Source of the DNA: Corynebacterium urinipleomorphum
Lineage (GTDB): Bacteria; Actinomycetota; Actinomycetes; Mycobacteriales; Mycobacteriaceae
Direction: 5' to 3'
NCBI RefSeq assembly: GCF_900155535.1
Contig: NZ_LT706963.1
Coordinates: 285,028 to 349,027 of the forward strand
Length of the DNA stretch: 64,000 nucleotides
Numbering within the stretch: the first letter of the stretch is position 1; every line of letters begins with the position of its first letter. Shown piece by piece: positions 54,316-62,704 of the stretch. A program made the position numbers and the translations under genes. Under the pieces are notes generated by a model. The model saw only the letters and a list, made by a program, of their open reading frames with translations. It ran no database searches and was not told where the DNA came from.

Positions 54316-55401
54316 CTAGTACTCTGCGTCGTCGGGGATGTTCATGGTCCACCCGAAGTCGGTGTAGGGGACCGTTTGGCCGAGAGACATGAACGGGGAG
54401 CCGGCGATCAGGGCACCCGCCATGATCACCGCCCAGATCAGCATTGCCCGGCCGTTTGCGCCCAGCACCGGGATGAGGTCCTTGCCGGCCGCACCACGCT
54501 GAACTGTAATCACCGAGCCGATGGCCAACGGCAGTGCAGCGAGTGCCAGGAGCGTCGGGGTGTGGGCGGCGCCGATGAACACCGTGATCACGAACGGGGT
54601 CAGGGTGAGGACAGCGAAGAGGCGGCGGGCGCGGACATCGCCGAGCATCACCGCGAGCGTGCGTTTCCCGGCCTCGGTGTCGGTGGGGATGTCGCGGATG
54701 TTATTGGCCAAGTTGATTGCAGCAGAGATCGCGCCGACAGCGACGGCGCAGCCGATACCCACCCAGGAAATGGTGCCGGCCTGCGTGTACTGCGTTCCCA
54801 GCACGGCGACGAGTCCGAAGAAGACGAACACCGACACCTCACCGAAGCCGCGGTAACCATAGGGGTTCTTACCGCCGGTGTAGAACCACGCCGCGAGGAT
54901 GCAGGCGGCACCGACGAGGATCAGCCACGGCGCACTCACCGCGGCGAGGATCAATCCGGCGAGCGCCGCCACACCGAAGGAGATGAACGCCGCCAGCTTC
55001 ACCTGTTCCGGCCGCGCCAAACCGGACGCGGTCAGGCGGGTGGGGCCGGTGCGGTCGTCGTCCGTGCCGCGGATGCCGTCGGAATAGTCGTTGGCGTAAT
55101 TGACGCCGATGATCATGCCCATGGCCACGATCAAGGCGAGGAGAGCCAGCGGAAGGCTGAGCCAGAACTCGAATGCGGCGGCACCTGTGCCCACGATCAC
55201 CGGTGCGACGGCGTTGAACCACGTGTGGGGGCGGGCGGCTTCCCACCAATCCCGGGCGGTTGCACGGTCTGACTGCGTGTCCGTCTGATCACCGTCGTTG
55301 CCAGCGTCCGTAGATTCGGCAGCGTCGGTGGTGCCGTCAGTGCCGTTCGAATCGTCGGGGATTGGGGTGGTGTCGTCGCTCGCGTTCATGCTCACCATCA
55401 T
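54316..55401 (-). CDS. menA: 1,4-dihydroxy-2-naphthoate polyprenyltransferase
   Basis: UbiA-family enzyme attaching the isoprenoid tail in menaquinone synthesis. VNYANDYSDGIRGTDDDRTGP carries the first Asp-rich metal site and NLANNIRDIPTDTEAGKRTLA the second; about eight membrane segments. The N-terminal 45 residues are Asp/Thr-rich and poorly conserved. The start is ATG 55401, with GGGGGAAG about 10 nt upstream, inside a leader of about 27 nt from the shared promoter; ATG 55389 is the alternative. Confidence 0.92.
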   Translation of the reverse strand: MMVSMNASDDTTPIPDDSNGTDGTTDAAESTDAGNDGDQTDTQSDRATARDWWEAARPHTWFNAVAPVIVGTGAAAFEFWLSLPLALLALIVAMGMIIGVNYANDYSDGIRGTDDDRTGPTRLTASGLARPEQVKLAAFISFGVAALAGLILAAVSAPWLILVGAACILAAWFYTGGKNPYGYRGFGEVSVFVFFGLVAVLGTQYTQAGTISWVGIGCAVAVGAISAAINLANNIRDIPTDTEAGKRTLAVMLGDVRARRLFAVLTLTPFVITVFIGAAHTPTLLALAALPLAIGSVITVQRGAAGKDLIPVLGANGRAMLIWAVIMAGALIAGSPFMSLGQTVPYTDFGWTMNIPDDAEY

Positions 55402-55433
55402 GCACTCAAAACTTCCCCCAAGCGAAGCTGGAC

Positions 55434-55440
55434 TAAAGTA
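55434..55440. promoter_or_regulatory. Symmetric -10 shared by menA and the glycosyltransferase gene
   Basis: TAAAGTA reads TAAAGT on plus (8 nt before ATG 55448) and TACTTT on minus (towards menA). Confidence 0.5.
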
Positions 55441-55447
55441 TCGCTTC

Positions 55448-56329
55448 ATGTGGATCGACTATGCCGTCCGCCAAGTACTGCACACCGCCGGAACGCTTGC
55501 CCGCCAGCCGGGCCTGCTCTTGGCTACCCGTGCACCGCGGCTGTCGTTCCCCCAACTCGGTGAGCTCGGCGATGAAAATGACACAGTCATTTCTCTGACC
55601 ACCCACGGCAAACGCCTGTCCACATCTGTGTACTGCATTGCCTCCCTGCTCGTGGGCACCCGCAAGCTCCCGGTCATCCTGTGGCTGGATGAGGAGGATT
55701 ACAAGGGCCCGTGGCCGAAAGGCCTGCACCGGCTGCAGGAACGCGGCCTGATCATCCGCCGTTCCGACGGGAAATACGGCCCGCACACGAAGTATTACGG
55801 CACGTTCAAAGACTTCGCCGGCACGAGCACCCGAGTGATCACCGTCGACGACGACATGATGTACCCGCGCTGGTTCGCCGAGAAACTGGTCAACGCAGCC
55901 GATGCCGATCCGGACTGCATTGTCGCGTACCGCGCCCACACCATCACGCTCGACGAGAACGGCATGCGCCCCTACAAGGATTGGCGGGCCACCCGGTCAA
56001 CTGAGCCCTCGCCCCTCCACTTCGCCACCGGCGTATCCGGTGTGGCGTATCCGGCCTCCATGGTGGATTATGTCGCGGGGCTGGACACCAGCTTCGAGGA
56101 CAAGGCCCCGCGTGCCGACGACGTCTGGCTCAACCACTGCGCCCTCCGCTCCGGCCACCTGGTCCGCCAGGTGTACCCGCACCCGCGGGAATTCTCTGTC
56201 ATCCCGGCGAGCCAGCGCGAAGCACTCGTTCACCACAACCGCTGGCGCGGCGGCAACGACGCGCAGATCGCGGCGACCTACACCGACGAGGACGTCGAGA
56301 AGCTGCAAGCTGCTCTGCCCGTGGATTGA
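55448..56329 (+). CDS. Putative GT-A fold glycosyltransferase
   Basis: 293 residues. The early stretch VISLTTHGKRLSTSVYCIASLL resembles nucleotide-sugar glycosyltransferases, RVITVDDDMMYPRWFAEKL carries the DDD metal motif, and YGPHTKYYGTF precedes it. GVAYPAS and DDVWLNHCALRSGH fit the acceptor side. No signal peptide or membrane segment. Donor and acceptor unknown; menA beside it suggests no link. Leaderless start at ATG 55448; the frame further upstream overlaps menA. Confidence 0.75.
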   Translation: MWIDYAVRQVLHTAGTLARQPGLLLATRAPRLSFPQLGELGDENDTVISLTTHGKRLSTSVYCIASLLVGTRKLPVILWLDEEDYKGPWPKGLHRLQERGLIIRRSDGKYGPHTKYYGTFKDFAGTSTRVITVDDDMMYPRWFAEKLVNAADADPDCIVAYRAHTITLDENGMRPYKDWRATRSTEPSPLHFATGVSGVAYPASMVDYVAGLDTSFEDKAPRADDVWLNHCALRSGHLVRQVYPHPREFSVIPASQREALVHHNRWRGGNDAQIAATYTDEDVEKLQAALPVD

Positions 56330-56374
56330 CCAGCGTGGAACTGGCCCCGGGAAATTAGTGGGCCGGGACCAAGC

Positions 56375-56476
56375 GGTGAACGATTCGGCTATCCGGCTGG
56401 CGGTCGCGAGGGGATAAAACTCAATTAGCTGGGCTTACGCATTTTCGCGCATGCCGGGGTGAGCGAATCGTTCACC
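56375..56476. repeat. 13-bp perfect inverted repeat with long spacer
   Basis: GGTGAACGATTCG (56375-56387) and CGAATCGTTCACC (56464-56476) enclose 76 nt between two convergent genes. A third partial copy, AACGATTCAG, lies about 14 nt further on. There is no open frame inside. Confidence 0.75.
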
Positions 56477-56496
56477 CGTTGGGTAGCTCCAACGAT

Positions 56497-57633
56497 TCAG
56501 GGCGTATGAAACAGCTCGCGCACCGCAATGCGGTCGACCTTCCCCGGGCCGATAAGCGGCAACGAGTCAAGGCGGCGCAGATCCTTCGGCACTTGCCAGC
56601 GGGGAAGGTCGTCGAAAGCCTCCATCAGGTCGCTGACCGCGGCGGTGCCGGTGTAGACCGCGCAGATCCGGTTGCCGAAGCGGGGGTCGGGGACACCAAC
56701 GACGCATGAGCCGTCGACGCCGTCGATGCCCAGCATGAAGGATTCGAGGACCTCCGGCTGGAGCTTCAACCCGCCGGTCTCGATGATGTTGTCGAGGCGA
56801 CCCGTGACGCGCAGGGTCCCGTCAGTGAGTTCGCCCGCGTCGGAGGTGGCGTACCAGCCGGGTTCCGCGAATGCGGGGTGGTCGGGGATGTTGCGGTACC
56901 CGCGGGCGATCATCGGGCCGCCGAGGTGGATCCGCCCGTCGGTAACGCGGACTTTGGCTCCGGCGAGGGGCGTGCCGTTATAGACACAGCCGCCAGCGGT
57001 CTCGGAGGAGCCGTACGTGGTCACCACGTTGATGCGCAGCTTCGCAGCGGAGGTGAGCACACTTGGGTCGATCATGCCTCCGCCGACGAGAACGGCGCTG
57101 AATAGGCGGAGCGCTTCGATACCGGCGAGCGTGCTCATAGCCTTATCCAGCTGCATCGGGGTGAGAGCGGTGTACATCCGGTCCCCCGTGGCGGCGAGGT
57201 CCTCGGCGCGGGCGGCGAACTCGCTGACGTGGAACCCGCTGGTGAGGTCCACAAAGGCGGGCTCGACCCCGGCGACCATGCTGCGCACGAGCACCTGCAA
57301 GCCCGCAATGTGGTGGGCCGGCATGGCCAGCAACCACTGCCCTGGCCCGCCAAGGAACTGGTGGGTGGCATCGGCGCTGGCGACGAGGTTCAACGGGGTG
57401 AGTTCCGCGCCTTTTGGTGTGCCCGTCGAGCCTGAAGTGGCCACGACGGCAGCGACGGAATCGTCGATCGACTGGCCCGCCCGCATCGTGGTGCGCAGCG
57501 TCTCCGCCCGGTGCTTATCGGCCTTCGGCACCGGCAGAACCGCGCACTGCCCGGCAATCGCGGCCTCCAAATCCGGCATGATCGCCAGCGGGTCGGCGAG
57601 GTCGACGGGGAGCAGCTCAAGCATGTTCGGCAC
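56497..57633 (-). CDS. menE: o-Succinylbenzoate--CoA ligase
   Basis: 378-residue AMP-forming ligase of menaquinone synthesis. AVVATSGSTGTPKGAELTP is the phosphate loop, TTYGSSETAGGCVY the second core motif, and LDNIIETGGLKLQPEVLES the hinge. It is shorter than typical acyl-CoA ligases, as MenE is. GTG 57633 has minus-strand TAGGAT exactly 7 nt upstream; the frame further upstream overlaps the kinase promoter. Confidence 0.9.
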   Translation of the reverse strand: MPNMLELLPVDLADPLAIMPDLEAAIAGQCAVLPVPKADKHRAETLRTTMRAGQSIDDSVAAVVATSGSTGTPKGAELTPLNLVASADATHQFLGGPGQWLLAMPAHHIAGLQVLVRSMVAGVEPAFVDLTSGFHVSEFAARAEDLAATGDRMYTALTPMQLDKAMSTLAGIEALRLFSAVLVGGGMIDPSVLTSAAKLRINVVTTYGSSETAGGCVYNGTPLAGAKVRVTDGRIHLGGPMIARGYRNIPDHPAFAEPGWYATSDAGELTDGTLRVTGRLDNIIETGGLKLQPEVLESFMLGIDGVDGSCVVGVPDPRFGNRICAVYTGTAAVSDLMEAFDDLPRWQVPKDLRRLDSLPLIGPGKVDRIAVRELFHTP

Positions 57634-57640
57634 GCGCGTC

Positions 57641-57646
57641 ATCCTA
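57641..57646 (-). promoter_or_regulatory. -10 element of menE
   Basis: Minus-strand TAGGAT, 7 nt before GTG 57633. Its -35 region falls on the inverted repeat at 57659-57676. Confidence 0.55.
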
Positions 57647-57658
57647 GCGTTGTTGAAT

Positions 57659-57676
57659 CTCCTCCCGTGGGAGGAG
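57659..57676. promoter_or_regulatory. Inverted repeat, predicted response-regulator site 1
   Basis: CTCCTCCCGTGGGAGGAG, perfect 8-bp arms. Centred 44.5 nt upstream of the predicted start of the kinase mRNA. Shares the core TCCTCCCG(T/C)GGGAGGA with site 2. Confidence 0.65.
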
Positions 57677-57698
57677 GAACCGCACGCAGTTCGCCGGA

Positions 57699-57704
57699 TA
57701 GGCT
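57699..57704 (+). promoter_or_regulatory. -10 element of the kinase gene
   Basis: TAGGCT, 7 nt before GTG 57712; site 1 ends where the -35 begins. Confidence 0.55.
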
Positions 57705-57711
57705 CGAGCGG

Positions 57712-58866
57712 GTGCGGATGAAAACCGGTGAGCTCGTGGTGACCCTGTTGGGGGCTGTGCTGGCACTGATGTACACAGGGCTGCTGTTCACCGGCCATAC
57801 AGACGCAGCCGACTGGTTACAGGCTCTGCTCTCCTGGGGGTTTGTGGCCGCGCTCGCCCAGTGGCAGAGCAGACCTATGCTCGCGTCGGCTCTCATGGTC
57901 GGACTGAATGTGCTCTGGTCGATGGTGTGGCTGGCCGCTCCCACGAATATCGGTTACACGCTCTGGACGGTTCTGGTTCCGCTGGCGGTGTACACCGCGC
58001 GCCGCCGTGCAGGTGCCACATCCGGGGGAGCGCACTCCTCCCGGCCGGCCGCAGCCATCGCACTTGTGGCTGCGGCATGGTGTGTCGTGTCCCCGTTCAT
58101 GTGGACGTGGGATGACCGTCTGATCCTGTTCTACCGCGAGCCGTTTGATGCGGCGCTCATGCTCGGCCTGCATTGGGCGGTCATTGCTGTCGCGTACCTT
58201 CTGGCGGCAAACGGCGCTGCGGAGGAAGAGGCGAAGGACAAGGATGCCCGCATGCGGGAAGAGCGCCTCGCCGCCGCGCGGGAAGAGGAGCGGCTGAATA
58301 CTGCCCGCGACATCCACGATGTGCTGGGGCACTCACTGACGTTGATCACGGTGCAGGCCAACGCCGGGTTAGCTGCCGGTACAGAACGCGAGTCGCTGGA
58401 GCTGATTCGTGACACGGCTGCAGATGCATTGGCGGACATCCGGATACTGGTCAAAGGTTTGCGCGACGCCGGGCCGGGGCTCGAGCCCGCTGGCGGAGTG
58501 GAGGAAATCCCACGCATCATCGACCGGTTCCGTTCGGCAGGAATGAATGTCGCGCTCGCTGCACCGGCCGACCTAGATATTCCTGCGGTCACTGCGCAAG
58601 CGGCGAACCGGATCATCACCGAGGCGCTCACCAACGCGGTCAAGCACCAGCATGAGCCAGTTGCCCGTGTCACGGTCGCGCGAAACGCCGCAAGCGTCGT
58701 CGTGACCGTCACTTCGACCGGGCACGCGGAACCGCATCCGGGCGCAGGAACAGGAATCGTCGGAATGCGGGAGCGCGCCCGCGCGACGGGCGGCACACTC
58801 GATATCACGCACACCGAAGACCACGATGAAACGACGGTCACCGTCACCGCAACGCTTGGAGTATGA
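57712..58866 (+). CDS. NarL-type (HisKA_3) sensor histidine kinase
   Basis: 384 residues from GTG 57712. About five N-terminal membrane segments with short loops (no large sensor domain) suggest sensing in the membrane. Then a helix with ARDIHDVLGHSLTLITVQANAG, the phospho-His motif, and a short ATPase domain (TEALTNAVKH; GTGIVGMRERARATGG). The downstream regulator gene begins one base after the stop. Kinases of this type next to ABC exporters often respond to envelope-active antimicrobials; the stimulus here is not known. Confidence 0.85.
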   Translation: MRMKTGELVVTLLGAVLALMYTGLLFTGHTDAADWLQALLSWGFVAALAQWQSRPMLASALMVGLNVLWSMVWLAAPTNIGYTLWTVLVPLAVYTARRRAGATSGGAHSSRPAAAIALVAAAWCVVSPFMWTWDDRLILFYREPFDAALMLGLHWAVIAVAYLLAANGAAEEEAKDKDARMREERLAAAREEERLNTARDIHDVLGHSLTLITVQANAGLAAGTERESLELIRDTAADALADIRILVKGLRDAGPGLEPAGGVEEIPRIIDRFRSAGMNVALAAPADLDIPAVTAQAANRIITEALTNAVKHQHEPVARVTVARNAASVVVTVTSTGHAEPHPGAGTGIVGMRERARATGGTLDITHTEDHDETTVTVTATLGV

Positions 58867-58867
58867 C

Positions 58868-59518
58868 ATGCGCATTCTGCTTGCCGACGATCAACCAATG
58901 CTCCTTTCCGCCCTCACCACGATCCTGAACACGCAGCCGGACATCCAGGTGGTGGCCACAGCCGCGAATGGTGAAGAAGCAGTGGAGCAGGTGAAGAACC
59001 ACCACATCGACGTGGCTGTTTTGGACATCCGCATGCCTGTGCTCGACGGAATCTCGGCGTCACGCAGGATCATGCCGGCGGGGCCGAAAGTGATCATGTT
59101 GACCACATTCGACGACGATGCTCTCGTGCAGGAAGCGATCGAGGCAGGTGTTCACGGATTCCTCCTCAAAGACGCAGACCCGGACGTGCTCGCGAACGCA
59201 GTACGCACCGTCGCCCGCGGCGAATCCGTTCTTGCCAGCGGCGTGACGGGGAAGGTGCTGGAGTGGGTGAGAGGAGGCGTCGATAAGCGCAATGCTCTCA
59301 GTGATTTCGAGCGGCAGGCGCTGTCCCTACTCACGCGGCGGGAAGTGGAGGTGCTCGCGGAAATCGGTTCCGGTGCGACCAATGCGGAGATCGCGGAAAA
59401 CCTGTTTATCGCGGAGACCACTGTGAAAACGCACGTGAAGAGCTTGCTGGCCAAGCTCGGGGCGCGCGACCGTGTCGCACTGGTGCTCCTTGCGCAACGC
59501 GCCGGGCTGGGTAGCTGA
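58868..59518 (+). CDS. NarL/LuxR-family response regulator
   Basis: 216 residues. Receiver domain with LLADDQPML, phospho-Asp in VAVLDIRMPVLDG (about residue 54) and LLKDADP. The C-terminal LuxR-type HTH is LTRREVEVLAEIGSGATNAEIAENLFIAETTVKTHVKSLLAKLGARDR. It is cotranscribed with the kinase. Proposed to bind the two inverted repeats 57659-57676 and 59521-59540, since NarL-type regulators bind as dimers to such sites. Confidence 0.9.
   Translation: MRILLADDQPMLLSALTTILNTQPDIQVVATAANGEEAVEQVKNHHIDVAVLDIRMPVLDGISASRRIMPAGPKVIMLTTFDDDALVQEAIEAGVHGFLLKDADPDVLANAVRTVARGESVLASGVTGKVLEWVRGGVDKRNALSDFERQALSLLTRREVEVLAEIGSGATNAEIAENLFIAETTVKTHVKSLLAKLGARDRVALVLLAQRAGLGS
59278..59288 (+). repeat. Iterated 11-mer, copy 14 (CGTCGATAAGC)
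   Basis: In the response regulator gene, read GTC-GAT-AAG (VDK). Confidence 0.9.
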
Positions 59519-59520
59519 AA

Positions 59521-59540
59521 GATCCTCCCGCGGGAGGATC
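59521..59540. promoter_or_regulatory. Perfect 20-bp palindrome, predicted response-regulator site 2
   Basis: GATCCTCCCGCGGGAGGATC begins two bases after the regulator stop. Centred 43.5 nt upstream of the predicted ABC mRNA start. No T-run follows, which argues against a terminator. Confidence 0.7.
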
Positions 59541-59560
59541 TCACGGCCGCTGTGGCGCAG

Positions 59561-59566
59561 AAGAAT
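59561..59566 (+). promoter_or_regulatory. -10 element of the ABC exporter operon
   Basis: AAGAAT, 7 nt before ATG 59574. Confidence 0.4.
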
Positions 59567-59573
59567 AAGGTGC

Positions 59574-60290
59574 ATGAACGAATCCCACCTTGCCTGCTCC
59601 GACGTGTCCGTGACTTTCGGCGACCACCATGCGTTGAAAGGGGTGTCGCTGACCACCGTTCCCGGGCGCGTGCACGCGCTTCTGGGGCCCAACGGTGCCG
59701 GGAAATCGACTCTGATGTCCGTGCTCTTGGGGCTCATTGAGCCCGATGCCGGGACTGTCACGCTGATGGGCCAGCCGTTCGAGCGGTCCCAGCTGCGGTT
59801 CGTCGGCGCCTCGATCAACGACCCAGCGTTCTACGGCCACCTCAGCGCTCGCGATAACCTTCGAGTGCACACCACATTGCTGGGCTTGCCGGACTCTGAA
59901 GCCGACCGCGTGATCGAGCTCGTCGGTCTGGGTGCCGCGGGGAAGAAGAAAGCGTCGAATTTCTCCACGGGAATGAAAGGGCGCTTGGCGCTCGCGCAGG
60001 CGCTGCTGGGCGAGCCGCCAGTGCTGGTGCTCGACGAACCGCAGAACGGTCTCGACCCGGAAGGCATTGCGCACTTGCGCGAGTACTTGAAGGACTACGC
60101 CCGCGCCGGTCGCACGGTTCTGGTCAGCTCGCACCAGCTCGGCGAGGTTCTGCACCTGGCCGACGATGCCACGGTGATCGCCGGCGGCACCGTCCGATTC
60201 GCAGGCGAGCTGCGCGAGCTCGGCCCGAACCTGGAGGAGTCCTTCTTCCAGCTCACCCGCGGCACCGCTGCGACGGGGGAGGTGCGCTAG
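59574..60290 (+). CDS. ABC transporter ATP-binding protein
   Basis: 238 residues. Walker A LLGPNGAGKSTLMS, signature NFSTGMKGRLALAQALLG (STGMK, as in drug/lantibiotic exporters), Walker B PVLVLDEPQNGLDP, and the switch His in VLVSSHQL. It pairs with the permease 5 nt downstream and is probably switched on by the two-component system. Confidence 0.92.
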   Translation: MNESHLACSDVSVTFGDHHALKGVSLTTVPGRVHALLGPNGAGKSTLMSVLLGLIEPDAGTVTLMGQPFERSQLRFVGASINDPAFYGHLSARDNLRVHTTLLGLPDSEADRVIELVGLGAAGKKKASNFSTGMKGRLALAQALLGEPPVLVLDEPQNGLDPEGIAHLREYLKDYARAGRTVLVSSHQLGEVLHLADDATVIAGGTVRFAGELRELGPNLEESFFQLTRGTAATGEVR

Positions 60291-60295
60291 AAGCA

Positions 60296-61738
60296 ATGCG
60301 GGAACTACGTGCTGAATGGATCCGCGCGAAGGGGTCTGTGTTGTGGTGTCTCGCTGGCGCGGGTGCACTGCTGGGGTTGGTGCTCTCCGTCATGTCCCTT
60401 TCCGGCGCGGTGGAGGATGCCACCGGCATGCTCAGCTGGCAGGCATTGCTGGTCACCGGCATGCTCGCTCCGATTGCTGCGCTCTACGCGGGGCTTGCGG
60501 AGCAGCGTGAGCAGCAGTCGCGCGCCGGCGGGACGCTGTGGCGGCCGGTATCGAGGAAAGCGACTCACGCTGCCCGGCTGCTTGTTGTCTGGGCGGCGCT
60601 CGGACTGTTCTTCCTGCTGGATTTCGGCGCGACGTGGGCACTTGCCTTGCTCTTCGGGCTAGATAATGCACCGCGTGTGCTTCTCATCGGTGTTTTCACC
60701 TGGATCGGCTCGCTCGGAGTGGCTGGTCTCGCCGCCGCGGTAAGCCGCCGTTACGGTCTGCTCGCGGCACTCGCCGGTGCGTTCGTGTGGCAGTTTCTCC
60801 TCGGCTTCTTCGTGGAACGCGACTGGTGGTGGCTCAATCCAGGTGCCTGGCCGTTGCGCTTGATCTTGCCGGCGATGGGCCTGCACGACAACGCCACTCC
60901 GCTTGAACCGGATTCGCCGCTGTTGAGCGAGTCGCCGTGGCCGGCATTCGCCCTGTGCGTGCTGCTGGCCGCCGCGGGGATGGCTGCCGCAGTTCTCGTG
61001 CCGCCCCGGACCACTCCCGTTCGGCGACGTCGCAGGACTGTCCACGCGGTCACAGCTCCTGTGGCGGGCGCTGCCGCACGTCCCGCGGTGAACCGCCCGG
61101 ACGCGGCGCCGAGGCTTAGCGCTTTGCGCGGCATTCACCGGGCTGCGATGAATCCGGCGGTGATCGCCTGCGTCATTCTCTCCGCGCTGGTCATGCTTTT
61201 TGCCATGCGATACGACCCGTCCGTGCGCACTGCGTTGTTCACCTACCTCATCCTTTCGGTCGGCGCGGGGCTTCTCCCAGTCTTGGTCTGGCCGCAACTG
61301 CGCCCGGCATGGTCGCTCATGCAGATTGAGCACCCCCGCGTCCGCACTGCACTGCTCGGATGGCTCCTCATCGTGGTCGCCCTCGTTGCGCTCATTGCCG
61401 CAGCCACCAGCGGGGCCTCGCTTATCGACGCCGCCCGCCGCCTCATCCTCACCCTCCTCACCGGCGGAGCAATGGTGTTCTTCTCACTCGCCATCACTGC
61501 CCGCTGGGGTGTGGGCTGGGCTCTAGCTCTGACGCTGTTCACGGCCATCTTCTCCGTCACCATCGGCGGTGATGTCCTCGCCGAAGGGCCGCTGTGGGCC
61601 ATTGCGCCGACCGCCTGGCCGGAGACCGCCGCGACCCCGGCCCGGTTCGCTATCGCCGCAATCGCAGGTGCGATTCTGTTCGCCGGGAGCGCTGTCTTGG
61701 CCGACCGGCAGATGCGGGGGCCGCAGGCACGTCGTTGA
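60296..61738 (+). CDS. ABC exporter permease
   Basis: 480 residues, about 12 membrane segments, apparently two six-segment halves joined by a basic Arg/Pro linker (residues about 235-275). It begins MRELRAEWIRAKGSVLW, the RxExxK-type start common in bacitracin/lantibiotic resistance permeases. Two halves in one chain would give a full exporter with two copies of the ATPase. Substrate unknown. Confidence 0.8.
   Translation: MRELRAEWIRAKGSVLWCLAGAGALLGLVLSVMSLSGAVEDATGMLSWQALLVTGMLAPIAALYAGLAEQREQQSRAGGTLWRPVSRKATHAARLLVVWAALGLFFLLDFGATWALALLFGLDNAPRVLLIGVFTWIGSLGVAGLAAAVSRRYGLLAALAGAFVWQFLLGFFVERDWWWLNPGAWPLRLILPAMGLHDNATPLEPDSPLLSESPWPAFALCVLLAAAGMAAAVLVPPRTTPVRRRRRTVHAVTAPVAGAAARPAVNRPDAAPRLSALRGIHRAAMNPAVIACVILSALVMLFAMRYDPSVRTALFTYLILSVGAGLLPVLVWPQLRPAWSLMQIEHPRVRTALLGWLLIVVALVALIAAATSGASLIDAARRLILTLLTGGAMVFFSLAITARWGVGWALALTLFTAIFSVTIGGDVLAEGPLWAIAPTAWPETAATPARFAIAAIAGAILFAGSAVLADRQMRGPQARR
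61420..61430 (-). repeat. Iterated 11-mer, copy 15 (reads GCTTATCGACG)
   Basis: In the permease gene, read CTT-ATC-GAC (LID). Confidence 0.9.
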
Positions 61739-61743
61739 CGGCC

Positions 61744-62697
61744 TTAGTAATAGAACGGGAACTCGTCCCAGTTCGGCGGGCGCTTCTCCAGGAAGGAGTC
61801 GCGGCCTTCCACGGCTTCGTCGGTCATGTAGGCCAAGCGGGTGGCTTCGCCGGCGAAGACTTGTTGGCCCATGAGGCCGTCGTCAAGCAAATTGAATGCG
61901 AACTTGAGCATGCGCTGGGCGGTGGGGGACTTGCCGTTGATCTCGCGGGCGACCTGGATTGCCTCGTTTTCGAGCTCGGCGTGGTCGGCGACGATGTTCA
62001 CGGCGCCCATGCGGTGCATGTCTTCGGCGGAGTAGGTGCGGCCGAGGAAGAAAATCTCGCGCGCGAACTTTTGGCCGACTTGTTTGGCCAGGTAGGCGGA
62101 GCCGTAGCCGCCGTCGAAGGAGCCGACGTCGGCGTCGGTCTGCTTGAAGCGGGCCTCTTCGCGGGAGGCGATGGTCATGTCGCAGACGACGTGGAGGGAA
62201 TGCCCGCCGCCCGCCGCCCAGCCGTTGACCACGGCGATGACCACTTTGGGCATGGTGCGGATGAGGCGCTGAACCTCGAGGATGTGCAGGCGCCCGCCCT
62301 CGGCTTTCACGCGGGCCTCGTCGACGTGATCGGCGGTGGCGGCTTCGACATTACCGTCGTGGCTCGTCGCGTACTGGTAGCCGGAACGGCCGCGGATGCG
62401 CTGGTCGCCACCCGAGCAGAATGCCCAGCCGCCGTCCTTCGGTGAGGGCCCGTTGCCGGTGATCAGCACGACGCCGACGGACGGGTCGCGGCGCGCGTGG
62501 TCGAGCGCGCGGTACAGCTCGTCGACCGTGTGCGGGCGGAACGCGTTGCGCACTTCCGGGCGGTCGAAGGCGATGCGCACGATCCCGTTCGCGCGGCCCT
62601 CGCCCGCATGGCGGTGGTAGGTGATGTCGGTGAAGTCGAAGCCCTCGACGGCCTTCCACTGGGACGCGTCGAATGGCTGGGCGGTGGAATAAGACAT
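61744..62697 (-). CDS. menB: 1,4-dihydroxy-2-naphthoyl-CoA synthase
   Basis: Crotonase-fold enzyme of menaquinone synthesis, 317 residues. RPEVRNAFRPHTVDEL, AFCSGGDQRIRG (oxyanion hole), VNGWAAGGGHSLHVVCDM and FGDGGYGSAY-like SFDGGYGSAYLAK are diagnostic of MenB. ATG 62697 is set by minus-strand TAATAT 7 nt upstream. Confidence 0.94.
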   Translation of the reverse strand: MSYSTAQPFDASQWKAVEGFDFTDITYHRHAGEGRANGIVRIAFDRPEVRNAFRPHTVDELYRALDHARRDPSVGVVLITGNGPSPKDGGWAFCSGGDQRIRGRSGYQYATSHDGNVEAATADHVDEARVKAEGGRLHILEVQRLIRTMPKVVIAVVNGWAAGGGHSLHVVCDMTIASREEARFKQTDADVGSFDGGYGSAYLAKQVGQKFAREIFFLGRTYSAEDMHRMGAVNIVADHAELENEAIQVAREINGKSPTAQRMLKFAFNLLDDGLMGQQVFAGEATRLAYMTDEAVEGRDSFLEKRPPNWDEFPFYY

Positions 62698-62704
62698 GGC
62701 TGCG

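Noticed and set aside
59521..59540. Palindrome as rho-independent terminator
   Set aside because: No T-run follows, it has no loop, and a near-identical copy lies upstream of the kinase promoter where a terminator makes no sense.
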